A DNA stretch of 64,000 nt from Bacteroidota bacterium (GCA_024280115.1 JAJRQT010000045.1:1-64000); one strand, 5' to 3'; shown: positions 24,931-34,828, numbered from the stretch's first letter. Notes: generated from the letters alone by a model not told the origin. Numbers and translations are program-made.

Positions 24931-27057
24931 TTATACCATAATTTTAGCATCAGCTACAAAACAGCCTTTTTCTAATACAATCAGAGGGTTGATGTCCAAT
25001 TCCTTAATTTGCGGACATTCCATTGCCAGTTGACTTAGTCGCATGATGCATTCTTTCAGGATTTCAATATCCTTGGCTTTTCTACCACGGAATTCTGTTA
25101 ATAATGGATACCCTTGTATCTTCTCTATCATTGTTGTTGCATCTGCTTCAGAAATGGGCGCCACACGTAAACTCACATCACGATATACTTCCACCAAAAT
25201 GCCTCCCATTCCAAACATTATAACCGGACCGAAAGAAGAATCGCGTTTCATGCCAAGGATTACTTCTTCGCCGCCTGAAATTAAAGGAGCGACCAGTACA
25301 CCCTTTATATTGGCATCCGGCATATGTTTTTTAACATTTTGAATGATGGTAGAATAGGCCTCGCCCGCTTCATTTGATGTGTGAATCGGGAGGATAATAC
25401 CACCAACATCAGTTTTGTGTATTATATCTTGTGAAACAATTTTCATTACCACCGGATAACCTATTTTGTCAGCAGCTTCTTTAGCTTCTTCAACTGACGT
25501 GGCAACTTGTATAGGAATTGTGGGGATATTATAATTTTTTAATACTTCACTGGCGTCATCTTCTGTTAAAAAGTTACGTCCATTTTGGACTGCTTCATCT
25601 AAAATCAGCTTTGCCTTTTCTGCATTTACATCATTATATGTGATAAGTACAGATGAAACTTTGCTCTGATCCTTATGAAAATGGACAACACAGCTAAGCG
25701 CATCGGCCATAGATTCTGGTATCTGGTAGTGCGGTATTCCATTGCGTTGTAACACATCAATACCTTCCTGAACATCGGTCGCACCCATAAAAGATGCAAA
25801 AACCGGTTTATCGTAATGGCTGGATACCTTAGCGATTTCACGGGCGATCAAGTCGATATCAGTCATCGATTGAGGTGTAAGGATAACAAATACTGTATCG
25901 ACACCTTCATCTATAAAAGTAGCGGACATGGCTGCATTGTACCGGTCTGCACGTGCATCACCAATCACATCAATGGGGTTGCTTCTATTGGCAGTTGCCG
26001 GCAAGTGGCGTTTCAGGTGTTTGGCGGTCTCTTCTGAGAACTTTGCTAATTTTAAACCGTTTTGAATCACCGAATCTGTGGTAAGCACACCCGGTCCGCC
26101 AGCATTGGTAATAATAGCCACCTTATCACCGTTAGGGACCGGTTGATAGGCAAATGCAATTGCACGGTTGAACATTTCTACTACATTATCACAACGGATG
26201 ATGCCAGCTTGTTCAAAAGCTGCATCACAAATCTCATCGCCGCCAGCTAATGATCCGGTGTGGGAAGCAGCCGCAGCAGCACCCTCTTCAGTCCTCCCGG
26301 ATTTAATTATTAAAATGGGTTTCCCGCTTTTAGAGATGACCTCTTTGGCTGCATCCAACAACTCTTTTCCGTTGCTGACCTCTTCAAGATAAAGCAGAAT
26401 AACCTTTGTTTTTTCATCTTCCATGAGGTAAAACAGTAAGTCTATCTCGCTTATATCAGCCTTATTTCCAAAACTGATAAATTTCGAGAAACCGATATGT
26501 TTTGCACGGGCATAATCCAGAACGGCAGTACAGAGCGCGCCGCTTTGAGATAAAAATCCAATGGGGCCTTCTTCGGGCATCTTCCTGGCAAATGAGGCAT
26601 TCAGATGCGATCTGGGATCGGTATTTATGACACCAAGGCAATTAGGACCAATAAAAGAAATGTCATATTTCTCAGCAATAGCCTTAATTCGCTCCTCTCT
26701 TTCAATGCCGGCTCCCCCTATTTCTCTAAATCCTGCAGATATAATTATGACTGCTTTGATACCTTTTTGACCACATTGTTCCAGGGCCAAATGGCATACA
26801 GCACTAGGGAATACCAATATCGCCAAATCAATCTGTTCTTCAATATCGACAACATACTTATATGATTTTACACCAGCTATAAACCGCTCACCGGGACTCA
26901 CAGGGAAAACTATCCCATTGAAATTGGCATTGAGGATACTCATAAGAATATCGTAGGGTACGGTGCCTTTCATTTTGTTGGCTCCAATAATTGCCACCGA
27001 GTCCGGGTAAAATATCTTTTCAAGATTTTTGTGATGTAGCGATGATCTGTTTTTCAT
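24931..27057 (-). CDS. Acetate/acyl-CoA ligase (ADP-forming), fused alpha and beta subunits
   Basis: 708 residues. The N-terminal 450 form the alpha part: a CoA-binding Rossmann domain (VAIIGANKMKGTVPYDIL), a ligase domain with SQSGALCTAVLDYA and the region AASHTGSLAGGDEI that holds the phospho-accepting histidine, then TNAGGPGVLTTD. Residues about 480-708 are an ATP-grasp beta part (GYPVVMKIVSQDIIHKTDVGGI, ELDINPLIVL). Such enzymes convert acyl-CoA, ADP and phosphate to the acid, CoA and ATP, or run in reverse. No acetyltransferase (Pat-type) domain is attached. The acyl carrier protein gene lies 128 bp upstream on the same strand. Confidence 0.88.
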   Translation of the reverse strand: MKNRSSLHHKNLEKIFYPDSVAIIGANKMKGTVPYDILMSILNANFNGIVFPVSPGERFIAGVKSYKYVVDIEEQIDLAILVFPSAVCHLALEQCGQKGIKAVIIISAGFREIGGAGIEREERIKAIAEKYDISFIGPNCLGVINTDPRSHLNASFARKMPEEGPIGFLSQSGALCTAVLDYARAKHIGFSKFISFGNKADISEIDLLFYLMEDEKTKVILLYLEEVSNGKELLDAAKEVISKSGKPILIIKSGRTEEGAAAAASHTGSLAGGDEICDAAFEQAGIIRCDNVVEMFNRAIAFAYQPVPNGDKVAIITNAGGPGVLTTDSVIQNGLKLAKFSEETAKHLKRHLPATANRSNPIDVIGDARADRYNAAMSATFIDEGVDTVFVILTPQSMTDIDLIAREIAKVSSHYDKPVFASFMGATDVQEGIDVLQRNGIPHYQIPESMADALSCVVHFHKDQSKVSSVLITYNDVNAEKAKLILDEAVQNGRNFLTEDDASEVLKNYNIPTIPIQVATSVEEAKEAADKIGYPVVMKIVSQDIIHKTDVGGIILPIHTSNEAGEAYSTIIQNVKKHMPDANIKGVLVAPLISGGEEVILGMKRDSSFGPVIMFGMGGILVEVYRDVSLRVAPISEADATTMIEKIQGYPLLTEFRGRKAKDIEILKECIMRLSQLAMECPQIKELDINPLIVLEKGCFVADAKIMV

Positions 27058-27185
27058 AAGAAGAAAGGTTTAATTAAAATTACAAGATGTTTGCAATAGG
27101 TTTTAGAAATGCATTTCGCAAGATTATAGATTTAAAAATTAAGATGGAAGGTAGCTGGTTAAAGCTAAAAAATGTGGAATAAAAA

Positions 27186-27425
27186 TCACATATAGCCACT
27201 TATAAAATTCACCGCATCTGAAATGCTTTGTATCTCCAGCGCTTTGTCTTCGTCCATTTCAATTTCGAATTCCTCTTCAAAAGCACCAACCAGTTCAACA
27301 CTTTGCATAGAATTGGCTCCCAGGTCGAATATGAAGTTAGCCTCATTTCCAATTTCAGATGGCGCAATATTCAATACTTCACCGACGACTTTTTTCACTT
27401 TGTTTTCAATTTCTGATTTTTCCAT
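27186..27425 (-). CDS. Acyl carrier protein
   Basis: 79 residues, acidic and helical. The phosphopantetheine site is Ser39 in FDLGANSMQSVELVGAFEEEF, replacing the standard DSLD by NSMQ, so this is probably not the main fatty-acid ACP but a dedicated carrier. The other parts (KVVGEVLNIAPSEI, EDKALEIQSISDAVNFI) follow the four-helix pattern. Its partners are unclear; the nearest gene downstream is the ADP-forming acyl-CoA synthetase. Confidence 0.85.
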   Translation of the reverse strand: MEKSEIENKVKKVVGEVLNIAPSEIGNEANFIFDLGANSMQSVELVGAFEEEFEIEMDEDKALEIQSISDAVNFISGYM

Positions 27426-27784
27426 ATTTAGATAGGTTTAATTAATTCCAACCAAGATAATATAGAAGTTATAAAATGTAAAATTGACGGGTGTTTTATT
27501 TTTTATATTTTAAACACACATATCAGCAATCATTCCGTTACATATACTTAATGGAAATGGCCTTAACAGATATTACGATTCAAGTACAGCTAAAAGAGTG
27601 ATTGCTCTTGATAGAATATGCATATATTCTCTTGGTGAATAAGGGGAACACATTAAATCCAAATACATACTAAATTTATGGGATATACATTTTTAAATTA
27701 TATTTATTACCGTGAGTATTATATACTTGAATAACAGTTAACTTTTTGTAGAAAAAACGCTCTGTTTAAGTGCTTTGTATTGCT
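27426..27784. other. Intergenic region upstream of the acyl carrier protein
   Basis: 359 bp of A/T-rich DNA between two minus-strand genes. Apart from the expected promoter of the carrier gene, no repeat, hairpin with T-tract or small gene was recognised. Confidence 0.4.
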
Positions 27785-28528
27785 TCACCACAAATATGGG
27801 AGCACAATCTTCCTGTCTTCAGGATATCCAGAAAAATACTTCTTGTACCACGAATGATGATTTTTTGCTCTTGGAGCCAGGTTGCAAAAGGTCCATATTG
27901 CGAAGGATAAAGCGGGTAAATTTCTGGCAACTAATGCAAAACCTATCCATTCGATAATTTCGCCAAAAAAATTTGGACAGCTAATGTATTTAAAAAGCCA
28001 ACCCCTGGGTATTTGATAACCATTGCCTTGTTTTCGCAAAGTGATAAGCTTGGAATCTGCGATGTTGTTGATAATGAAACCAGTTATAAATATTATAATA
28101 CCCATCAATGAAATAATATGAAATAAGTCGCCTGAGAGTCCATTTACAAATCCAATATAGTATCCGTTTACAAAACCATTCATCAGGTTAAAAAAGGCAG
28201 CGCTTACTGAAATGATTAATGGCATCTTCTTGCCTTTTGTCCTTATCCTGAATGGAAATATTAAAACCCGGTTAATATAGTGAAGTGACCAAAGCGCTAT
28301 CAAAACCCATGAAAGTACATCCTTTTCAGTAGGTCCAAAAATCGCAAATAGCGGAAATGTTAACAATGCAGGTACTTCCATCCAAAACCAACTCCAATGA
28401 TTATCGATCATCGGGCCAAGTCCTGATGTTGTATGGCGACCGTATGGAACCCTGATTTTCAACAGTATAGGGAAAATAATTATTGGAATTGCAATCCAGG
28501 CCCACACTAAATAGTCAAACCAGTTCAT
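27785..28528 (-). CDS. Steroid 5-alpha-reductase-like membrane protein
   Basis: 247 residues with about six hydrophobic segments. The C-terminal half has the hallmark of the 3-oxo-5-alpha-steroid 4-dehydrogenase family: IPRGWLFKYISCPNFFGEIIEWIGFAL split around the NxxGE-type motif, then NLAPRAKNHHSWYKKYF. The N-terminal YGRHTTSGLGPMIDNHWSWFWMEVPAL also matches. The family reduces an alpha-beta double bond of enone lipids with NADPH; eukaryotic members act on steroids. In a bacterium the substrate could be a hopanoid, sterol or polyprenoid, which the sequence does not tell. It faces the DUF1549/1553 gene divergently. Confidence 0.82.
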   Translation of the reverse strand: MNWFDYLVWAWIAIPIIIFPILLKIRVPYGRHTTSGLGPMIDNHWSWFWMEVPALLTFPLFAIFGPTEKDVLSWVLIALWSLHYINRVLIFPFRIRTKGKKMPLIISVSAAFFNLMNGFVNGYYIGFVNGLSGDLFHIISLMGIIIFITGFIINNIADSKLITLRKQGNGYQIPRGWLFKYISCPNFFGEIIEWIGFALVARNLPALSFAIWTFCNLAPRAKNHHSWYKKYFSGYPEDRKIVLPYLW

Positions 28529-28654
28529 GGTTTTTTATCACGTTTTTCAAGTTGAAGATGTTTATGAAATTGCGAAGATATTAGATTTATTCAATTTGCT
28601 TTATATTGTCAACTATGATATTTTTACAAATTGCACAAATAACTAACTATACTT

Positions 28655-31000
28655 TTGCGACAGAATTTACTTCTTCTTCTCATATTTGGAACTTTGTTTT
28701 TATTTATCTGGTCAATGACCGGAAATAAATCTATAAGCGTTGAAGGGTCATCGAAAAGGCAAAAATTACCGAATGAAGTAAACTTCAATTTCCATGTAAA
28801 ACCCATACTTTCCGATAAATGCTTTGTTTGTCATGGTCCTGACGTCGGTACAAGAAAGGCCGGTTTAAGGCTTGATATAGAAAAAGTTGCCAAAGCTGAA
28901 TTAAAAGAAAACCCGGGGAAATTTGCAATTGTTCCTGGAGATGTTGAAAAAAGTGAACTTGTATCAAGGATTTTTTCGGACGATGAAAATATAGTGATGC
29001 CAGCCCCGGAATCTAACTTGAAATTAAGTGATGAAGAAAAAGAAATATTAAAAAAATGGGTGGAGCAGGGAGCTAAGTATGCACCCCACTGGGCTTTTTC
29101 CCCACCTGAAAAGCCCGATCATTTTCCAAAAGTTGAAAATGAACCCTGGGTAAATAATGAAATTGACTATTTCATTTTAAACAGGATTGAAGAAGTTGGT
29201 TTGGAATTGTCAGAAAAAGCACCCGATACCAAATTGATCCGGAGGTTAAGTTTAGATCTCACTGGGTTACCTCCAACGCCGGAAGAACTTGAAAAATTCA
29301 CGCAAAACAATGGGGCATTCAGTTATGAAGATTTAATCGATTTTTATCTTGCCAAGCCCGCTTATGGCGAACAGATGACGAGGGAATGGCTGGATGTTGC
29401 CAGGTATGCTGATTCTCATGGCTATCAGGATGACAGCTATAGAACTATGTGGCCGTGGCGGGATTGGGTAATTCACGCTTTTAATGAAAATATGCCTTAT
29501 GACCAATTTTTAACATGGCAGCTTGCTGGTGATCTATTGACCAATGCGACAAAAGAGCAAATATTGGCCACCGGTTTCAACAGGAATCATCCCATCACCC
29601 AGGAGGGTGGAGTGATCGATGAAGAATATCGATTTACCTATGTGAGCGACAGGACGAATACGCTTGGTAAAGGGGTTCTTGGTGTTACACTCGAATGTGC
29701 AAAATGTCATGATCATAAATATGATCCATTTTCCCAAAAGGAATATTATGGTATGTATGCCTTTTTTAATAATGTAAATGAAAAAGGACTTCAGATGGAT
29801 GCAGTGCAGGCAAAAAACCAGAAGTACTATGCAGATGCTCCTTATATAAAGATTGATGATGCGGATTTGACAGGTATTCTATCCTTTATAAATAAAACAG
29901 ACACTGTGCCTGTAAATGTCATGGTGATGAATGATTCTACGATCAGGGATACTCATTTGCTATCCAGGGGAAACTACGATGCCCCTTCGGATTTAGTTAG
30001 TGCATCCACACCGGCAGCGATTATGAAATTCCCTGAAGATTATCCTAAAAACAGGATGGGCCTTGCCATGTGGTTAACTGATAGCAAAAACCCCCTGACC
30101 GCCAGGGTATTTGTGAACAGACTCTGGGCCATGATATTCGGACAGGGGATTGTCCTAACCACTGAGAATTTTGGCGCTCAGGGTTCATTGCCTACCCATC
30201 CTGATTTGCTGGACTGGCTTGCTGTTGATTTTATGGAGCACAATTGGGATATAAAGTATATTTTGAAAAAGATGGTTACCAGCGCTACCTATCAGCAATC
30301 TTCTGTCATCACACCAGATATGAAAAAAGCGGACCCGGAAAATATTTATTTGGCCAGAGGTCCAAGATTCAGGTTGGGAGCTGAGGTGATTAGAGATTAT
30401 GTTTTAACTACAAGTGGTTTATTAAATGACGAAATTGGTGGCCCGAGTGTAAAGCCCTATCAGCCACCGGGTTTATGGGAAGAAACAAATGCAGGGGGCA
30501 ACCGGGGTATTCTGACAAAATATATCCCTGATTCCGGAGACAAACTCTACAGGAGGTCTTTGTATACCTTTTGGAAAAGAACTTTACCTCCACCTTCCAT
30601 GGCCATCTTTGATGCCCCAAATCGAGATTTATGTGAAGTCCGAAGACAAAAAACAAATACCCCGTTGCAGGCGCTCGCATTGCAAAATGACGTTCAGGTA
30701 TTGGAAGGAGCGCGTGTTTTAGCTTCAAAAATAAATGAAAAAAAATTAGATGATGTAGAGGCTTTGAAAACTATTTTCACAAGTATATTACTCAGGGATC
30801 CGACTGAAAATGAGTTGGGAGTTTTAACAGAGTACCATAAAAGTTACCTGGAAAAATTTATGAGTGACACTGAGGATGCTGAGCAACTAATATCTGTTGG
30901 TCAGTTTTCAGAAAGTATTTCTGATCCTGCTGGTACTGCCGCATTAATGATGGTTGCGCAAGTATTGTACAACCTGGATGAAACCATAACCAAAGAATAA
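28655..31000 (+). CDS. Planctomycete-type cytochrome C / DUF1549 / DUF1553 protein
   Basis: 781 residues. The start appears to be a TTG at 28655, giving RQNLLLLLIFGTLFLFIW as signal; the frame is closed by a TAA 15 bp upstream and the next ATG would remove the signal. Domains: PSCyt1 with one haem site (CFVCHGPD, about residue 57), then DUF1549 (WVNNEIDYFILNRIEEVGL, LSLDLTGLPPTPEEL, ARYADSHGYQDD, CAKCHDHKYDP) and DUF1553 (NPLTARVFVNRLWAMIFGQGIV, RRQKTNTPLQALALQND). Such proteins are periplasmic and usually encoded with DUF1501 proteins in polysaccharide loci; their reaction is unproven. It starts a tight three-gene operon. Confidence 0.86.
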   Translation: MRQNLLLLLIFGTLFLFIWSMTGNKSISVEGSSKRQKLPNEVNFNFHVKPILSDKCFVCHGPDVGTRKAGLRLDIEKVAKAELKENPGKFAIVPGDVEKSELVSRIFSDDENIVMPAPESNLKLSDEEKEILKKWVEQGAKYAPHWAFSPPEKPDHFPKVENEPWVNNEIDYFILNRIEEVGLELSEKAPDTKLIRRLSLDLTGLPPTPEELEKFTQNNGAFSYEDLIDFYLAKPAYGEQMTREWLDVARYADSHGYQDDSYRTMWPWRDWVIHAFNENMPYDQFLTWQLAGDLLTNATKEQILATGFNRNHPITQEGGVIDEEYRFTYVSDRTNTLGKGVLGVTLECAKCHDHKYDPFSQKEYYGMYAFFNNVNEKGLQMDAVQAKNQKYYADAPYIKIDDADLTGILSFINKTDTVPVNVMVMNDSTIRDTHLLSRGNYDAPSDLVSASTPAAIMKFPEDYPKNRMGLAMWLTDSKNPLTARVFVNRLWAMIFGQGIVLTTENFGAQGSLPTHPDLLDWLAVDFMEHNWDIKYILKKMVTSATYQQSSVITPDMKKADPENIYLARGPRFRLGAEVIRDYVLTTSGLLNDEIGGPSVKPYQPPGLWEETNAGGNRGILTKYIPDSGDKLYRRSLYTFWKRTLPPPSMAIFDAPNRDLCEVRRQKTNTPLQALALQNDVQVLEGARVLASKINEKKLDDVEALKTIFTSILLRDPTENELGVLTEYHKSYLEKFMSDTEDAEQLISVGQFSESISDPAGTAALMMVAQVLYNLDETITKE

Positions 31001-31003
31001 ATT

Positions 31004-32470
31004 ATGGAATTAAAGGAAAAAATAGCTGATGAAAAGCTGAATATAAACCGGAGACATTTCTTTTCTAAATTAAGTGTTGGTTTGGGCACAGTTGCCCTTG
31101 GATCATTGATGATCCCGGATTTGTTTAAAAGGGGAGGCGCTGGAATTGAAGAGGGTATGTTAAAGGTTGGAATTCCCCACTTTGCTCCAAAGGCTAAGCG
31201 AATCATTTATTTGTTCCAGGCGGGCGCCCCGTCTCAGTTTGAGTCTTTTGACTATAAACCGCTACTCCGAGAGAGGATGGGGGAGGATCTTCCCGAATCG
31301 ATTAGAAATGGTCAGCGGCTCACGGGGATGACGGCCAGCCAGGATAGTTTTCCACTTGTCGCTCCTTTTTCCGGTTTCAAGCAATATGGGCAAAACGGTA
31401 CCTGGATAAATGACTATTTTCCTTATACCGGAAAAATTGTGGATGAGATATGCATCATCAATAGCATGCATACAGAGGCCATCAATCACGATCCTGCCAT
31501 CACATTTTTTCAGACGGGGAATCAAAATTCAGGAAGACCCAGCATGGGATCGTGGATGAGCTATGGTTTGGGAAGTGAAAATAAAAATTTACCCGCATTT
31601 GTTGTTCTAACCTCCCGGGGAAAAGGAAATAGCCAGGGTTTGTATTCAAAGCTGTGGTCCAGTGGATTTCTGAATTCGAAGCACCAGGGTGTTTTGCTCA
31701 GGTCGGGGAAAGATCCGGTGCTTTATCTCAATGATCCTGCAGGTGTATCAAGGGAAGACAAAAGGGTTATAATAGATAAAATTGCCGAGCTAAATGACCA
31801 GCATTACAAGCAAACGGGTGATGAGGAAATAAAATCGAGGATTGCTCAGTATGAGATGGCCTTCAGGATGCAAATGTCTGTCCCGGAAGTGATGGATATT
31901 AAAAAAGAACCTGAGTCAATTATTAAAATGTATGGAGCAGAGGCGTTAATTCCAGGAACATTCGCAGCAAATTGTTTGCAAGCCAGAAGGCTTGCTGAAA
32001 ATGGTGTCAGATTTATTCAGCTATATCACCAGGGCTGGGATCAACATGGTAATTTGCCAGGTGAAATGTCGATGCAGGCCTTGGATGTTGACCAGGCCTC
32101 GGCAGCTTTGGTACTGGATTTGAAACAGCGCGGAATGTTGGATGATACACTGGTGATTTGGGGTGGTGAATTCGGCAGAACAAATTATTGTCAGGGAAGA
32201 TTCCGGCCCGATAATTATGGCAGGGATCATCATCCCAGGAGTTTCAGTATCTGGATGGCCGGTGGTGGTGTAAAAAAAGGAATTACCTATGGGCAAACAG
32301 ACGAATTTGGATATAATATTGTAAAAGATCCGGTGCATATAAATGATTTTCATGCCACCTTGTTGCATCTTATGGGCGTAAATCATGAACACCTTACCTA
32401 CAAATATCAGGGCAGAAGGTTCAGGTTGACGGATGTAGCTGGAAATGTTGTAAAAGGTATTTTAGCATAA
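31004..32470 (+). CDS. DUF1501-family Tat-exported protein
   Basis: 488 residues. NINRRHFFSKLSVGLG near the N-terminus is a twin-arginine signal. The body is DUF1501, an alkaline-phosphatase/sulfatase-like fold: RIIYLFQAGAPSQFESFDYKP, NSMHTEAINHDPAITFFQTG, GWDQHGNLPG, VIWGGEFGRTNYCQG and GRDHHPRSFSIWMAGGG. The His/Asp residues in these segments could bind metal. No catalytic Ser/Thr/Cys has been established for the family. It lies 3 bp after the DUF1553 gene and 3 bp before the next; the pair is nearly always encoded together and presumably works as a unit. Confidence 0.9.
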   Translation: MELKEKIADEKLNINRRHFFSKLSVGLGTVALGSLMIPDLFKRGGAGIEEGMLKVGIPHFAPKAKRIIYLFQAGAPSQFESFDYKPLLRERMGEDLPESIRNGQRLTGMTASQDSFPLVAPFSGFKQYGQNGTWINDYFPYTGKIVDEICIINSMHTEAINHDPAITFFQTGNQNSGRPSMGSWMSYGLGSENKNLPAFVVLTSRGKGNSQGLYSKLWSSGFLNSKHQGVLLRSGKDPVLYLNDPAGVSREDKRVIIDKIAELNDQHYKQTGDEEIKSRIAQYEMAFRMQMSVPEVMDIKKEPESIIKMYGAEALIPGTFAANCLQARRLAENGVRFIQLYHQGWDQHGNLPGEMSMQALDVDQASAALVLDLKQRGMLDDTLVIWGGEFGRTNYCQGRFRPDNYGRDHHPRSFSIWMAGGGVKKGITYGQTDEFGYNIVKDPVHINDFHATLLHLMGVNHEHLTYKYQGRRFRLTDVAGNVVKGILA

Positions 32471-32473
32471 TTT

Positions 32474-34621
32474 ATGAGATTAAAAGTTGTTAAGATTTTT
32501 TTTGATTTTGGAATCTATTCTTTAGCTATATTACTGGCATTTTTTTTAGTTTTTGAAAGATATTTGGAATTGCCATCTTTGGTCAGGTGGTTGGGGCATT
32601 GGCATTTGCTGATTCTTCATTTCCCCATCGTTATGATTCTTGTAACTATCGTTCAGTATTGGCGCAATGACAAGGCTTTTTCCTGGTATCTCTCATTAAC
32701 TACACTGCTAACCTTAGTTTCAGCTATAACCGGATTACTATTAAGTCTTGAAGGAGGAGCGAAAGGAGACCTGATTTTAACCCATCAATGGTTGGGAGTT
32801 TCCGTTGCATTTCTTATGTCATCCTGGTATTGGTTTTCTCAAAATCTTTCAATTCCAAAAGTATATTTTAAGGTAATACAAAGTGGATTGGTGGTATTAA
32901 TTGTTCTAACCGGGCACTATGGGGGAATGGTTACACATGGAAAAGAATTTCTGACTTTTGATCCTACAGGATCAGATGAAACTACAATCATTTCGGAAAA
33001 CCCGAATATTTATACAAATATCGTTCAGCCGGTTTTAGATAAAAAGTGTGTTTCCTGTCACAATACAAATAAATCAAAGGGGGAACTGGTGTTGGGTAAT
33101 TTTACTTCTTTAATGAAAGGTGGAGAGTCAGGAAGTCTTGTCGATGTGGATAATCCGGGTAAGAGTGAGTTGCTTCAGAGAATTCAATTTCCAATTGATC
33201 ACGAGGATCATATGCCTCCGGAGGAGGAAAAGCAACTCACCGAAGTAGAATTGGGCATAATTAAAGGCTGGGTGGAGCAAGGCGCGCCGGGCGAATTATA
33301 TTTTAGTGAACTTATAGACACGATTCCTTTATATAGCATTGTTCAGTCCAAAATTGAAGAAAGCAAAAAAAGTACCTGGAGTCATTTACCAGAGATTTCT
33401 GATGACCGGATCAATGAATTATCTTCTGTTTATTGCACAATCCGGCGAATTTATAGCAATACCAATGCGCTTCAGATATTGGTTTTTCCTCATAGTTCCT
33501 ATAGTCCGGAATTATTGAGAAATCTTAAGCCGATTGCGAAGAATATTGTGGAACTCAACCTCAGTAACTTGCCCCTGAGCTCTGATGAGTTGAAAACTAT
33601 TAGCTCTTTTTCAAATATTGAGATACTAAAAATGAGTGGAACACCAATAAATGATGATGATTTTAAAAGCATTGGTAATTTGGGAAATCTATCGATATTA
33701 AAGGTTTATGATACACAACTTGGTGACGGTGCAATCGGTCAATTGACGGCTCTTTCTGGGCTCAAAGAACTTTACATTTATAATACGCTTTTTACTAAAG
33801 AAGGAATCTCTGATTTAATTCATAAAAAGGAGGGCTTGAATGTCGTTACTATTTCCGATAAAGCCCTTGAATTCAAATCAGTTTTACCACTGTCTGAAGT
33901 AGAGCCGCTGAAATACTTCTTTAGGGAGCCCTTCTTTGTGAAGCTCAAACACCCGTTGGATGGTATTGACCTTAATTATACAATTGATGGGAGTGTTCCG
34001 GATATTAATTCACCGGTGAAGGAAGACAGTATATTTATTGATAAAAGAATGTTGTTGAAATATTTTGCTTCCAAAACCGGTTGGGGATCCAGTGAAGTTG
34101 ATTCAGTTTTATATTTAAAATCAACTCGGGCGCCGGACGAATATGAATTGGGAGAAAAGCCAAATTTGAAATTTGGAGAACGAGTAAATTCATTACTATT
34201 CGATCTTGAAAAAGGGCCTGACAATTTTGATGATGACGCATGGATGGCATTCAGAAATGAAAACTTTGTTTTGTCATGTTCCTGGAATGAAGCAGTCAAT
34301 TTGGAATCTGTTATTCTAAGTTCTTTAATCCATCCGGATCCATATATTTTTCCACCATCATCTATTGAGATCAGGGGAGGGCTTGATGAAGATAATTTGA
34401 AGCCGTTAGGTTCCTTGCGACCATCTCAATTGTCAGAACGTCAAAATCAGCAATTGAAGTATTTTGAGTGTAATGTCGAATCTACCCCTATAAAATATAT
34501 TAAAATCATCGTTAGGCCATTACAGAAAATTCCCATGTGGCATCAGGGAAAAGGTGAGCGGGGGTGGTTTTTTATTGATGAGGTTATTTTTCAAGAGCGG
34601 ACATCAGCAAAACCCATCTAA
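32474..34621 (+). CDS. DUF2231-like membrane anchor, cytochrome c, LRR-like and C-terminal beta domains
   Basis: 715 residues. Residues 1-165 have about four membrane helices with WLGHWHLLILHFPIVMIL, as in DUF2231 proteins. A PSCyt1-type domain follows with one haem site (CVSCHNTNKSKGELVLG, about residue 195) and HMPPEEEKQLTEVELGIIKGWVEQGAPGE. Residues about 340-450 are leucine-rich-repeat-like. The stretch VKLKHPLDGIDLNYTIDGSVP resembles the beta-hexosaminidase C-terminal (CHB_HEX_C) domain, and the end looks like a discoidin-type domain. It probably holds electron transfer and glycan contact on the outer face of the inner membrane, as the third member of the DUF1553-DUF1501 operon. Confidence 0.78.
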   Translation: MRLKVVKIFFDFGIYSLAILLAFFLVFERYLELPSLVRWLGHWHLLILHFPIVMILVTIVQYWRNDKAFSWYLSLTTLLTLVSAITGLLLSLEGGAKGDLILTHQWLGVSVAFLMSSWYWFSQNLSIPKVYFKVIQSGLVVLIVLTGHYGGMVTHGKEFLTFDPTGSDETTIISENPNIYTNIVQPVLDKKCVSCHNTNKSKGELVLGNFTSLMKGGESGSLVDVDNPGKSELLQRIQFPIDHEDHMPPEEEKQLTEVELGIIKGWVEQGAPGELYFSELIDTIPLYSIVQSKIEESKKSTWSHLPEISDDRINELSSVYCTIRRIYSNTNALQILVFPHSSYSPELLRNLKPIAKNIVELNLSNLPLSSDELKTISSFSNIEILKMSGTPINDDDFKSIGNLGNLSILKVYDTQLGDGAIGQLTALSGLKELYIYNTLFTKEGISDLIHKKEGLNVVTISDKALEFKSVLPLSEVEPLKYFFREPFFVKLKHPLDGIDLNYTIDGSVPDINSPVKEDSIFIDKRMLLKYFASKTGWGSSEVDSVLYLKSTRAPDEYELGEKPNLKFGERVNSLLFDLEKGPDNFDDDAWMAFRNENFVLSCSWNEAVNLESVILSSLIHPDPYIFPPSSIEIRGGLDEDNLKPLGSLRPSQLSERQNQQLKYFECNVESTPIKYIKIIVRPLQKIPMWHQGKGERGWFFIDEVIFQERTSAKPI

Positions 34622-34696
34622 TAATGGATTCTGTTTTATAAAAGCAGAGGGAGTATAATTGGTGTTTAAATGATTAAACTTCCGATTGAGCAACTT

Positions 34697-34749
34697 TGTG
34701 AATAAATGTGTGAATAAGTAATAATATTGGTGAATAAATATGTGAATTA
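34697..34749 (+). repeat. Iteron-like cluster of DnaA-box-type 9-mers, left
   Basis: TGTGAATAA occurs exactly at 34697-34705 and 34709-34717, with 8-of-9 matches at 34729-34737 and 34741-34749. Each pair is spaced 12 bp start to start and the two pairs are 32 bp apart, so they form direct repeats in one orientation. The reverse complement TTATTCACA fits the DnaA-box consensus TTWTNCACA. Binding by DnaA is an inference. Confidence 0.7.
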
Positions 34750-34797
34750 GGCATAACAAAAGGTGCAAAAGTTGTGGGGAAAACGAAGTTATTTTTG

Positions 34798-34828
34798 TTG
34801 GTGTGTAAATATATATATAATATCTTTG
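34798..34828 (+). promoter_or_regulatory. Promoter of non-coding RNA unit A
   Basis: TTG (34798-34800), a 20-bp spacer and TATCTTTG (34821-34828) form an exact Bacteroidota-type promoter, TTG / TAnnTTTG. The start of similarity between units A and B follows 6 bp later, as expected of a transcription start. Confidence 0.7.
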
